In this document: positions 23,577 through 32,780 of the stretch, in pieces
Layout of the letters: each line of letters opens with the position of its first letter
Position numbering within the stretch: the first letter of the stretch is position 1
Assembly (NCBI RefSeq): GCF_008122525.1
Contig: NZ_VSRV01000001.1
Location: 3,410,001 to 3,474,000 of the forward strand
DNA from: Marinomonas sp. IMCC 4694
GTDB lineage: Bacteria; Pseudomonadota; Gammaproteobacteria; Pseudomonadales; Marinomonadaceae
Length of the DNA stretch: 64,000 bases
Direction: 5' to 3'
Made by a program: the position numbers and the translations under genes
The notes under the pieces: model-generated
The model's database searches: none
The model's input: the letters and a program-made list of their open reading frames with translations, nothing else
Told to the model about the DNA's origin: nothing

Positions 23577-24794
23577 ATGAAACGATTAAAACGCTTAACA
23601 CAACATAATGCCGCCTATTTGCTGCTGTTTATTTTCCTCGTGGCGCTGAGCTTACGCGGCCCCGTGACTGGTTTACCACCGCTGCTGGACAGGATCAGCA
23701 TGGATCTGGCATTAAGCAGCTTACAGGTTGGTTTGTTAACCAGCTTGCCCTTGTTGGCGTTTGCTTTTTTTGCCCCTGTCACCTCTTGGCTAACGCGGTA
23801 TTTTCGCATTGAAAGTATTATGGTGGCGGGCGTAGGCTGTATTGCTTTTGGCATGCTCATTCGAACATCTGGCTCAGCGAGTGGCTTATACATTGGCGCG
23901 ATCTTTATTGGTGCCGGCATCGCCATTGGAAATGTGTTACTGCCCAGTTTGCTCAAGCGTGAGTTCCCTGAGCACCTTATTCAGCTAACGGCGGTGTATG
24001 TTTTGATGATGAGCATGGGCGGCTTTTTAATGGCCAGCTTAGCGGTGCCATTGAGTCAATTTGCCGAACACACACCGCTGACGCTTCCTTTTGCCGACAC
24101 ACCTGTGAGAGGGTGGTCGTTTGCCCTAGCCTGCCAAGCGTTGTTTATTCTGCTTCCGTTGGCCGTATGGCTAAGCGGTAAAATACGCCCCCATCAAGAA
24201 CAGCAGCCCAGCCATGCCACGGCAACGTTCTCTGTGTGGCGCTCCGTCACCGCTTGGCAAGTAACCGGCTTTTTGGCGGTCAATTCGCTGCTCAACTACA
24301 CCGTCGTGGCCTGGGTACCGGCGATTCTATTAAACAGCGGTTACCTAGACTCCACCGCTGGCTTATATCTCGGTTATTTGCAATTGGCTGGCGCTTTACC
24401 GTCTTTGTTGCTGGCGCCTTTTATTCAGCGCTTAGGCAGCCACCGACGCCTTTGCGTATGGGCGACAGGCTTAACCACGCTCAGCCTGTCGGGGTTTTTA
24501 TTGGCCCCCAGTCTGTCGGTGCTGTGGTGTGTCTCATTTGGTTTTGGCACCAGCATGTCGTTTATTCTGGGATTGTCCTTCGTGGGAATGCGAACCCATA
24601 GCCCAAAACACGCCGCGGCCTTGTCTGGCATGGCACAGCTGATCGGCTACACCTTAGCGGCCATCGGCCCCGTGGTCATCGGCACACTGTATGATTGGCA
24701 GCAATCGTGGCAAGTGCCTTTATCCCTTCTGATTGGAATAAGCGCCATCTGGATCGTATTAGGTTGGTTCGCAAGCCCAAAATCGGCCTCTTAG
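23577..24794 (+). CDS. MFS transporter, CynX/NimT family
   Basis: 405 residues, twelve hydrophobic helices. The conserved N-terminus AALSLRGPVTG-like (VALSLRGPVTGLPPLLD) marks the cyanate/nitroimidazole exporter-like family. I start at ATG 23577 (MKRLKRL) because the frame upstream to 23463 covers the relic of an AraC gene and is not homologous. Substrate unknown. Confidence 0.87.
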   Translation: MKRLKRLTQHNAAYLLLFIFLVALSLRGPVTGLPPLLDRISMDLALSSLQVGLLTSLPLLAFAFFAPVTSWLTRYFRIESIMVAGVGCIAFGMLIRTSGSASGLYIGAIFIGAGIAIGNVLLPSLLKREFPEHLIQLTAVYVLMMSMGGFLMASLAVPLSQFAEHTPLTLPFADTPVRGWSFALACQALFILLPLAVWLSGKIRPHQEQQPSHATATFSVWRSVTAWQVTGFLAVNSLLNYTVVAWVPAILLNSGYLDSTAGLYLGYLQLAGALPSLLLAPFIQRLGSHRRLCVWATGLTTLSLSGFLLAPSLSVLWCVSFGFGTSMSFILGLSFVGMRTHSPKHAAALSGMAQLIGYTLAAIGPVVIGTLYDWQQSWQVPLSLLIGISAIWIVLGWFASPKSAS

Positions 24795-24810
24795 ACAACC
24801 TTTTTTGACG

Positions 24811-26742
24811 TCATTTTATTGTCATTACGGATGCAGTGAGGTCCACATTATCGACCTCACTGTTCAGTGGAATCGTCACGGTGAATGCGGTACCAACGCC
24901 TTCTTTAGACTCAACGTCGATGCGTCCGTTCATCAGTATATTCACCCACTGGCTGACCAAATGAAGGCCTAGCCCTGTATGCTGATTGATTCGTCCTGTT
25001 GTTGTGAATGGCTCAAATAGGTGCATTTTAATGCCTGGTGACAGGCCTCGCCCATTGTCGCTGATCGTCAAGATGAGAGCATCATCGTCTTGCTTTGCCG
25101 TTACGGTAATCACCCCCTGATCAGAGGCTTGAAACGCATGATCCAAGGCATTATCCACAAGATTTTGAATGACTTGCGACAGCGCTCCTGGGTAGCCAAA
25201 CACAGAGATATTTTCGACGCATTGATTATCAATGGAAATCGTTGGGCGCTTTTTAAGGATGGGTTCATAGGTAAAGACAAGGTCGCGGACAACGTCGTGG
25301 AGGTTAAAATGCTGGCCCTCTTGCGCCGTTCTGTCGGACACAATCCGCTTGAAGTTTGAGACCACATCGAATGCCCTAACCAGGTTTTTCTCTGCAATGA
25401 TTAACGAATTCTCCATCCCGGCTCTGTTCGCTATGGAAAGGTGACGGCCCTCTTTGTCTAACCATGCCTGACTTGACGAAATAGCCATTCTTGCACCACC
25501 CAATGGCGTGTACATTTCATGTGCTAAGCCCGCCAACATCAGCCCCAAGGAAGACAATTTACTGGCTTCAACTAACTCGTCTTGCAAATCAGTAAGACGT
25601 TGGTTAGCGGTATTTAATCGATCGTTAACTTGCTCGACGTGATTTTTTTCTTGTTGCACCAACACCAATAATCGGTACGTTTCAAACTGCGCTGTCGCCT
25701 GGCGACAGACTAACCATGCCAATAGGGAAAAGCTCGCAACCGCACAGCCAACAATGCCCATAATCAGCATCGCTCGCCAAGACGTTAATTCGTCAGAATG
25801 CGACTGGGCAACAAAATACAGCGCAGACATCGGACTCTGTTGAGAGACCATTTCATCATCGATATAGAGCGTTAAGAGGCTCCAGAGGCGACGATCATTA
25901 AACGTTCGAGGCACCTCATTTTGCGCGTTCATTTCTTGCCAAATATCAGGGGAATGCGTTTTCACGTTAAAATACGTGTCATCTGGGTGCAATATCCCTC
26001 CCCATTCTAGTTGCCTGTCGGCGGCCATCACCCAATGCCCGTCGGCGTCCAATATTTCCAGATACGCGCTATCGGAGCGAATAGAACGGATCGTATCAAA
26101 CAACTTAGTTAGATCGTAGTTCACTACCAATAAACCAGGTATGACGCCCTCTATTCGAACCACACCTCGAACGGTCGGCTGAAGTGGTCGAACAACGACC
26201 TTGTTCTCAACGTTTACATCCATGGAGGAAACATAGACTTGGTGGCCGCTGCCGTCAGGGACATTTTTCACATAATGACGATCGGACTTATCTTGCAGCT
26301 GGTCCTCGGAAACACGAGTAATAACACCCGCTTGGGCATTGATGCGAATCAACTCCTGTCCTTCTAATGTAATCCAACGTACTTGCGAAATTAAGTCCGA
26401 GGTCTGTGCAAAACGACTAAATTCCGCCACCACTCGCTCTTCCCAACCGATAGGAGGCGGCACACCATGATTGACAAAATTGTCGGGGGTAAGCCGCGCA
26501 TTGATGCTGTTACGAAGCAATAAAGTTACGCGTTTAATATGGCCCATTTCACGGCTGAATGTGCTCGCGCTGCGTGACAGGATCTCAGATTCATTCCAGG
26601 TTAACTGGCTGACTTTATTGTCCCAAAAAAATCGGTAACTTCCCCAGCTTAACGCCACAATAAAGAGAAAAATACCTGGCAAACAGGTCAGCAAGAGTGT
26701 TTTTTTACGCGTAAAAAGAGTGCGTCGATATGCCATAATCAT
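24811..26742 (-). CDS. Membrane histidine kinase
   Basis: 643 residues. One membrane helix at 13-32, a large periplasmic Cache-like sensor (35-320), a second helix (about 325-345), a coiled coil, then HisKA with the phospho-acceptor in LAHEMYTPLGG and HATPase motifs (NLVDNALDHA, DNGRGL, GLGLHLV). The N and G boxes are complete, so it should be active. Its ATG overlaps the stop of the EAL gene as ATGA. It was probably the partner of the REC-DUF3369-GGDEF-EAL protein now broken by the IS110-family insertion. Confidence 0.88.
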   Translation of the reverse strand: MIMAYRRTLFTRKKTLLLTCLPGIFLFIVALSWGSYRFFWDNKVSQLTWNESEILSRSASTFSREMGHIKRVTLLLRNSINARLTPDNFVNHGVPPPIGWEERVVAEFSRFAQTSDLISQVRWITLEGQELIRINAQAGVITRVSEDQLQDKSDRHYVKNVPDGSGHQVYVSSMDVNVENKVVVRPLQPTVRGVVRIEGVIPGLLVVNYDLTKLFDTIRSIRSDSAYLEILDADGHWVMAADRQLEWGGILHPDDTYFNVKTHSPDIWQEMNAQNEVPRTFNDRRLWSLLTLYIDDEMVSQQSPMSALYFVAQSHSDELTSWRAMLIMGIVGCAVASFSLLAWLVCRQATAQFETYRLLVLVQQEKNHVEQVNDRLNTANQRLTDLQDELVEASKLSSLGLMLAGLAHEMYTPLGGARMAISSSQAWLDKEGRHLSIANRAGMENSLIIAEKNLVRAFDVVSNFKRIVSDRTAQEGQHFNLHDVVRDLVFTYEPILKKRPTISIDNQCVENISVFGYPGALSQVIQNLVDNALDHAFQASDQGVITVTAKQDDDALILTISDNGRGLSPGIKMHLFEPFTTTGRINQHTGLGLHLVSQWVNILMNGRIDVESKEGVGTAFTVTIPLNSEVDNVDLTASVMTIK

Positions 26743-28490
26743 TGTATGTCCGATTGAACCCAGTTGATCGTATCCTGTAACGTCATCGCGCCAGAAAACA
26801 AATACCCCTGCCCGCTTTCACAGCCCAATGCTAGCAGCTGTGCTTTTTGGCGCTCGGTTTCAACCCCCTCAGAAATCACACTGAGACCCAAGCTGTTGCC
26901 TAGACCGATAATCATCTGCAAGATCTTCCAATCTTGCTCTGACTCGTCCATTCGCCAAACAAAACTGTGGTCAATTTTCAAGGTCGACACGGACAATGTC
27001 GACAAGTAGGCTAACGAGGAATACCCCGTTCCGAAGTCGTCTATATTGATTCGCACACCCAGTGTTTTCAAAAGAGAGAGATGCTTATTGATACTGCTTT
27101 TTTCTTCAATGAATTGAGATTCGGTAATCTCCAGTTCGATCATGTCGTAGGGCACCCCCTCTTGCGCTAAGACCGCTTTAAAACGATCGAAGTAATCGGG
27201 TCGAACAATTTCATTGCCTGCCACATTGACGGAAATAGGCACCTGAATACCGATTTTTTTAAGCGCATTAATCGCTTGGCAAGATTGACGCAACATTTGC
27301 TGATCTAACTTATCGATCAAGCCACTGCTTTCCGCTAGGGGTATAAACTGATCTGGGGAGACAAACGTCCCGTCTTTGTAGACCCACCGCGCCAGCGCCT
27401 CAAAACCGATTAAGGTAGTGTTCTTAAGATTCATTTTAGGCTGAAAGTACGCCACAATTTCCGCGTTTAAAATCGCATGACGTAAATCTTTCAGCAACTC
27501 ATAGCGCCCAAACATATCGGACGCCAGTGTGTCTGAAAAAGCCAAAAAAGACACACCGTCGTACTTCGCTCTTTCTAAGGTACTTTTTCCCACATTCACT
27601 AATTGCTCAGCACTGTAAGAAGGAAAATCAGAAAAATTCACCAAGCTAACCGTCAAATCCAAAGACTGTGTCGCGCTTTCTACATCAATACTGGTGTGAA
27701 TAACTCGCTCCAATGTTTGCTCGTTATGCCCCGGCTCATCACGGATTAACACCATAAAAGTGTCTCTTTCGAGTAACGCGACATTCGGCGTTTTTTGAAA
27801 GCAGGTATTGAGGTGATCCAGTAATGACAAGGTTAACTGGTCGCAATACTTAGTCCCCAACACGGATTCGGTATAAGCCAGGTCTTCAACATAACACATC
27901 AATAAAAGGGTTTTTCTCTGTTCATCATGAGACATATTGCGAATGTCACGAACCAGCCAGTTTTTGTTATGAACACCCAGCACCGGATCAATGTAAGCCA
28001 ATTCGGTTAATTTGCCGTATAATGTCACATTGCGATAGCCAGAACGGATGTGTTCACACAAAACGTGCAACATACTGGCGCCATCTGTTGTGAGCGCATG
28101 ATCTAGCGTCATCACAACCAGGTACCCCTCACCTTCCAGTTCATTATTCGAAAAATACAGCACAAAAAACTCATCCAATAACACATGATTTTGCTGCTCA
28201 ATGGCCAGCGTCATGGCGGATGTTAACGCCGAATTTTCGATAACAGACACAAGGCGTCGATTCACACAAGACGCAAAATCACCGCTGCCAGCAATAATCA
28301 GTGCTTTAGAAAAACCCACATCGTCGGCATAAAAGGCACAGACTACCCCCCCACTTTTGGTTTTAAAAATGCGACTAATTTCGTCTAAAACGGCATAAGA
28401 ATAGTCGGAAAGCGCGCTTTTAGAGGTCAGGCGCTGACTGGCACTCAGCAACGATCGCATGCCATTACGAGCCTCTTGTAGATACTCTGT
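26739..28490 (-). pseudogene. DUF3369-GGDEF-EAL part of an interrupted c-di-GMP regulator
   Basis: The open part from ATG 28460 encodes 573 residues; the frame continues upstream to 28490 as TEYLQEARNG before the insertion. Order: DUF3369 (to about 150), a degenerate GGDEF domain (ERDTF in place of the active loop, so no cyclase activity expected), then an EAL phosphodiesterase with EALARW, IELEITES, DDFGTGYSS and EGVETERQ intact. If translated from 28460 it could still degrade c-di-GMP but lacks its receiver, which survives at 29719-30162. The histidine kinase gene follows with a 4-base overlap. Confidence 0.85.
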
Positions 28491-29489
28491 TTAAGCGCAA
28501 GCTTTTTTATGTTCCTCACTGAATAATTTTGATGAATCAAAAGGCGTGTTTGATTTAAAACACGCCCAGACTCCAGTCAGCATTTTGCGCATTACGGCAC
28601 ACATAGCTTGGATCTTTTTCTTACCTCGCGCGATTAACGCTTGGTAAAACGCCTTTGCGTTTGGGTCATGACGAACAGCTGACATCGCTGGCATAAATAG
28701 CGCACAGCGTAGATAAGTGTTACCCGCTTTACTCAGCCTGCCTGGACGGTTGAGGCTGCTACCAGATTGGTTAAGCCGTACATCTAAACCAGCGTATCGA
28801 CTCACCTGATTGGCCTTAAGTGTTTCTGGTAAAATAATCAGCTCTCCTAGCATGGCAATAGCCGAGACTTCTCCAATGCCCTTAGCCGCTAGAATATTAT
28901 TAAATTGCTGCACTATTTCAGCATCGCTTTTAATCATTTCTAGAGCAGCCGTACGCAAACGCTGAATACGATTTTCTAAAGATGCAATACCCTCTTGCTC
29001 ATCAAGAATAACTACGCAAGACGTTCCTTCATAAGATGTCATGGCATGTAAGCGGTTTTTTGCTTTAGTACAGTCACCTGTTAAACGATTGATTTGTCTT
29101 GATATATCTCGTAATTTTAGTTTGTCTTTATGAGGAGGTGTCCACTTTTCAGGTGTCATGCGTTGTGCATATTCCGCCAGCAAGGCAGCGTCAATACTAT
29201 CTGTTTTACTGTGCGCTAACTTCATCTGAGCAAAGTGATTAAAGCTCTTGGGATTAATCACACTAATAGATATTTTGGCATCATGAAGGGCAACGGCTAA
29301 ATCTAAATAATAGATCCCTGTGGCCTCCATTACGATCAATTTCGGATGATGCTTTTGTAAGAATTCGATCAGTGTTGCTCTACCGCCAGGTGTTTGTTGA
29401 AACGTTTTTACGGAACTATTTTTATCATTCTGACGTACGACAAGATCAACGGTTTTTGCCGCGATATCAATACCTACAAATGTACTCAT
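28491..29489 (-). CDS. IS110-family transposase (DEDD/serine recombinase)
   Basis: About 332 residues from ATG 29489 (MSTFVGIDIAAKTVDL). The N-terminal RuvC-like DEDD acidic residues are in GIDIAAK, VMEATGIYY and SKTDSIDAALLA. The C-terminal Tnp_20 domain has GEVSAIAMLGEL, AGLDVRLNQSG and the AGNTYLRCALFMPAMSAVRH stretch with the catalytic serine. These enzymes act with a bridge RNA encoded in the element's non-coding end. The stop codon coincides with the right end of the element. Frame intact. Confidence 0.93.
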   Translation of the reverse strand: MSTFVGIDIAAKTVDLVVRQNDKNSSVKTFQQTPGGRATLIEFLQKHHPKLIVMEATGIYYLDLAVALHDAKISISVINPKSFNHFAQMKLAHSKTDSIDAALLAEYAQRMTPEKWTPPHKDKLKLRDISRQINRLTGDCTKAKNRLHAMTSYEGTSCVVILDEQEGIASLENRIQRLRTAALEMIKSDAEIVQQFNNILAAKGIGEVSAIAMLGELIILPETLKANQVSRYAGLDVRLNQSGSSLNRPGRLSKAGNTYLRCALFMPAMSAVRHDPNAKAFYQALIARGKKKIQAMCAVMRKMLTGVWACFKSNTPFDSSKLFSEEHKKACA

Positions 29490-29727
29490 GGTTTGCGTAC
29501 TCGTTAATTTAGTTAGATAATAATTACCGGTCCCTGACCTCGTACTTTTTACCACTCAACCTTGTAATACGAAGTCACCTTTGGGTGCTTCTTGATACTC
29601 TTCGAGATGAGTAAATGAGGCGGGGGCCACTCTACAAACGAGGTCAGTAAACTGCCTCAAGGTCGGCACGGCCTCCCGATAATAACTAAAGAATACACCT
29701 CAATAGCCATTAAGATCATCATACAAG
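28494..29727 (-). mobile_element. IS110-family insertion sequence
   Basis: About 1.23 kb, inserted between the receiver and DUF3369 parts of a regulator gene. No terminal inverted repeats or target duplication are seen, as expected for IS110. If the shared dinucleotide CT is the core, the left junction is CCGAC-CT-TGTA (29722-29732 complement) and the right is TTGCG-CT-TAAAC (28489-28500 complement). Exact ends are inferred. The 240-base non-coding stretch lies upstream of the transposase, as in the IS110 subgroup. Confidence 0.8.
29490..29725 (-). ncRNA. Candidate bridge RNA of the IS110-family element
   Basis: Non-coding end upstream of the transposase. Two bulged stem-loops are visible: GAGG-CAG-TTTA-CTG-A-CCTC (29640-29658) and AAG-CACC-CAAA-GGTG-A-CTT (around 29590). 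Just 5' of the first stem is CCGACCTTG (29658-29666), identical to the left flank of the insertion (29724-29732). Just 3' of it is GTTTG (29635-29639), able to pair with the right flank TAAAC with one wobble. Further 3' is TACAAG (29571-29576), the complement of CTTGTA at the element's own left end. This order fits target and donor guide loops. Confidence 0.55.
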
Positions 29728-30162
29728 GTCGGAAAGATGTGCCCACGTGCGTAAATTGCTCAGAACGATCGTTTGCAAATGCGCCTGTGTTAGGTCCGAT
29801 TTACACCAGTAATCGTCAATGTCATATTGGGCAATCAAATCATTAACAGGGGCCATACCCGGCTGACCTGTCAACAACACAATTCGCATCAGCTTATGAC
29901 CGAGATCCTCACGAATGGCGCGAATAAGGTGTAAACCAGCCTGATCCGTTTCCATCACCACATCAAGAAACACAATGGATATATCAGGATGTTCAATAAT
30001 AATAGCCAGCGCCTCATGAGCCGAAGAAGTCGTCAAAAATATCATCTGCTTATCATCGTAATTGAGGACACTCAGACCATTCATCAATGCCGCTTGGTAG
30101 TCAGGGTCATCTTCTACCGATAACACTTTACAATGTTGTTTTTTCCCTAACAGTCTGTCCAT
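29719..30162 (-). pseudogene. Receiver domain cut from the REC-DUF3369-GGDEF-EAL regulator
   Basis: 147 codons from ATG 30162. A receiver with acidic pocket EDD (17-19) and phospho-acceptor Asp67 (VFLDVVMETD). The segment LTGQPGMAPVNDLIAQYDIDDY and LSNLRTWAHL is the form specific to receivers followed by DUF3369. The frame stops within 6 bases of entering the IS110-family element. A free receiver could still accept phosphate but is separated from its output domains (26739-28490). Confidence 0.85.
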
Positions 30163-30650
30163 TGCATCCCCTTTTATCGACCTTCCTAGTACTTGAGCCG
30201 CGCGCTCACAGCGAACCAGTATGTAATCAATCAGTCTCGTTTAGAGTGTAGTCTCGTTATGCCTATTCCGCTTTAAAAAAACGCTGCATACGTTGCTAAA
30301 TAGGGCCTGAAATCGTACGACAGTACCCTACTGAGACCGTTGCACGAATCACCTCTTTGATCCGATGGGATAATAACCAAAAGCAAAAAAAATAAAGCCC
30401 TCGTCATTCTCGAAACGTGTATTCTCGGAAAACACGAAAACCAGTTAAAAGAAACAGATTAAATAATGGCAATATCACGATTAAAGATCACGATTAAAGA
30501 TCACGATCAACACATTCAATTAAGAAGGCGGGGGTGATCGACTTTAAAACCCCTAGATTTTTCGCACGTTCATTTATTAACGCCTCAAATGATGATTTCA
30601 TTTAATGACGAGCGCCTGTTAATCTTTCTTCTCTTCTAGGGAGTTTAAAA
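30163..30650. other. Intergenic region with an IS5 end relic
   Basis: No gene. It contains an IS5-type end (30333-30387), a short tandem repeat of ATCACGATTAAAG (about 2.6 units, 30474-30507) and the promoters of the receiver gene (minus) and LysE gene (plus). Confidence 0.5.
30333..30387 (+). mobile_element. Solitary relic of an IS5-family left end
   Basis: GAGACCGTTGCACGAA onward to ATAATAACCAAAAGCAAA matches the left end of the intact IS at 41036-41090 with about nine differences. No transposase follows. It is the footprint of an older, deleted copy. Confidence 0.7.
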
Positions 30651-31268
30651 ATGACGTTGTCGCTTTGGTTTTCACTGTTCACTGTTTGTCTGCTCGGCGC
30701 TATGTCGCCAGGCCCAAGTCTCGCCATCGTATTGAAGCACAGCTTGGCGGGGGGTCGAACAAATGGTTTAGCGACTTCATGGGCGCATGCCGCAGGCATT
30801 GGGCTGTACGCCTTGGTATCGTTACTCGGTCTTGCGGTGGTGTTTCATCAACTGCCGTTGCTGTTTAAGGCCATCAGTTACGCTGGGGCCGTGTATTTGG
30901 CTTACCTTGGCATCAGCGCGCTGCGCTCAAAAAGTGGCATTGCCGAGAAAATGACGTCGGGTAAAGCGGTCAATGTGTTTCAAGCCGCCAAAGAAGGTTT
31001 TTTGATCTCGATTCTCAGCCCTAAAATTGCGCTGTTCTTTGCCGCTTTATTCAGTCCCTTTGTCGCTACCATACATGATATGAGCGGAAAGGTGATGATG
31101 GTCGCTACGCCTTTTCTCGTCGATGGGTTATGGTACACCTTGATTACGGTTTTGCTATCTAACCCTCGCTTACTCGACAAACTCAGGCACAATGCGGTGA
31201 TCATTGATCGATTATCCGGCTTGGTGTTGATTCTATTAGCTGCTTATATTGTGACCACGGTGTCATAA
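30651..31268 (+). CDS. LysE/RhtB family exporter
   Basis: 205 residues, six hydrophobic helices, with the family motif GAMSPGPSLAIVLKHSLAGGR at the start. Such proteins export amino acids (homoserine, threonine, lysine or others); substrate cannot be told. AGGGAG precedes the ATG. A fragment of a paralogue lies at 10162-10356. Confidence 0.9.
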   Translation: MTLSLWFSLFTVCLLGAMSPGPSLAIVLKHSLAGGRTNGLATSWAHAAGIGLYALVSLLGLAVVFHQLPLLFKAISYAGAVYLAYLGISALRSKSGIAEKMTSGKAVNVFQAAKEGFLISILSPKIALFFAALFSPFVATIHDMSGKVMMVATPFLVDGLWYTLITVLLSNPRLLDKLRHNAVIIDRLSGLVLILLAAYIVTTVS

Positions 31269-31373
31269 GACCAACCTAAACTCAGCTTACAATACGGTTA
31301 CCCTTCGCGGTTGTTATGGCCTCGTTTTTCACGTGTCAAAACGCATTTTTCCACTGATATTCAGTGCTATAAT

Positions 31374-31775
31374 CGCGCCGTGCCCTTTTATTTACACATT
31401 CCCCGTGAAGTATTAGCGAATGTGCCTTGGACTTATGATCCAACTCGTGTCGGCTCACACAAGGATATTTTCCCAACCTTGTATCACTTCAGTTTATCTG
31501 ATGCCTATTATCATGCCCTCGCAGGGCGTAACATGCTGGCCCCAGTGGATGATGAAAACCGTGCATTTGGCTACAATGTGTCTTTATGGATCGATAAACA
31601 TGGCGCTTACCCGATGAGCGGTAAAGTGGCGTTTTATCCTTGGGAAAGCGCAGACGGACTGCGCACCGACAATGACAGTGCGATACCCGTTGAACAACAG
31701 CAAGCTCGCCAAAAAGCACTTCCTGAACTGCTACGTTGGCAACTCAACTCACAGCTACGTGGGTTTACAGATTAA
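31374..31775 (+). pseudogene. C-terminal fragment of an LTA-synthase/sulfatase-like protein
   Basis: From about 31374 the frame reads VPFYLHIPREVL, GSHKDIFPTLY and ALAGRNMLAP, the final part of alkaline-phosphatase-fold sulfatase or phosphoglycerol transferases. The preceding membrane and catalytic regions are absent, and the 20 codons before it (from 31311) are unrelated. It is a truncated gene next to the conserved gmk locus. Confidence 0.7.
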
Positions 31776-31811
31776 TTAAAGTAGACATTAAATAGCGGAT
31801 TAAACACCCTT

Positions 31812-32435
31812 ATGTATAAACACAAAGGCAATTTATTTATCTTATCAGCCCCTTCTGGGGCTGGTAAATCGACGCTTTACAAAGCACTACTCGGCGTGGA
31901 TGAGCAAGTCAGAATCTCCATATCTCATACGACTCGAGCCCCAAGAGCGGGCGAAGAGCATGGCCGAGAGTACTATTTTGTGGACGATGAATTCTTTTTG
32001 GACATGATCGCTGAAGACGCTTTTTTTGAGCATGCTCAAGTGTTTGATCATTATTACGGTACCTCCAAAGAGTCGATCTTTGGGCAATTGGAACAAGGTC
32101 TGGATGTTATTTTAGAAATAGACTGGCAAGGCGCACGACAAATCCGCCAACTCTATCCAGAGGCCATTGGCGTGTTCATTTTACCGCCGTCTTTACACGC
32201 CTTAGAAGAACGCTTAACGACACGCGCAACCGACTCGAAAGAGGTCATTGAGCGTCGTATGGCAAAAGCCGTAAGTGAGATGTCGCACTACCATGAATAC
32301 GATTTTGTTATTGTTAACGACGATTTTGACGCCGCCCTGTCACACATGTCGGCGATTTTTAGCGCAATGCGTTCAAAAACACCGGTTATGCAGGAAAAAC
32401 ATGGCAATCTTATAAATGATCTCTTGTCATTGTGA
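31812..32435 (+). CDS. gmk: Guanylate kinase
   Basis: 207 residues, standard length. It converts GMP to GDP with ATP. P-loop SAPSGAGKST (12-21), GMP-binding SISHTTRAPRAGEEHGREYYFV, and the lid region LTTRATDSKEVIERRM. It leads the conserved gmk-rpoZ-spoT cluster that links GTP and ppGpp metabolism. Confidence 0.97.
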   Translation: MYKHKGNLFILSAPSGAGKSTLYKALLGVDEQVRISISHTTRAPRAGEEHGREYYFVDDEFFLDMIAEDAFFEHAQVFDHYYGTSKESIFGQLEQGLDVILEIDWQGARQIRQLYPEAIGVFILPPSLHALEERLTTRATDSKEVIERRMAKAVSEMSHYHEYDFVIVNDDFDAALSHMSAIFSAMRSKTPVMQEKHGNLINDLLSL

Positions 32436-32493
32436 GAAGCCGTTAAGTAGAATTAACCTTGGTAAAAATTGATAACCGATCACAGAGGTCAAA

Positions 32494-32718
32494 ATGGCTC
32501 GAGTTACCGTAGAAGATTGTTTAGAAAACGTAGATAACCGCTTTGAACTAGTGATGGTCGCGTCCAAACGCGCTCGTCAACTTGCTACTGGCGGCGAAGA
32601 CGCAAAAGTGCCTTTAGAAGGCGACAAAGTAACGGTTGTTGCATTACGTGAAATCGCAGAAAACTTGATCAATGCCAAAAACGTTGATCAGCAAAAACGT
32701 CCCTTGCACGAGTTTTAA
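32494..32718 (+). CDS. rpoZ: RNA polymerase omega subunit
   Basis: 74 residues. MARVTVEDCLE and NRFELVMVASKRARQL are diagnostic. Omega helps assemble beta-prime and forms part of a ppGpp-binding site, which suits its place before spoT. A GAGGTC ribosome site precedes the ATG. Confidence 0.97.
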   Translation: MARVTVEDCLENVDNRFELVMVASKRARQLATGGEDAKVPLEGDKVTVVALREIAENLINAKNVDQQKRPLHEF

Positions 32719-32780
32719 TGTCTATGGTGTCGCTCATAGCACAACTGTCGCACTTCTGTTTTACCGCAGTGAGGTGAGCG

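Noticed and set aside
30474..30507. Possible CRISPR-like repeat
   Set aside because: Only about 2.6 adjoining 13-bp units without spacers; a simple tandem repeat.
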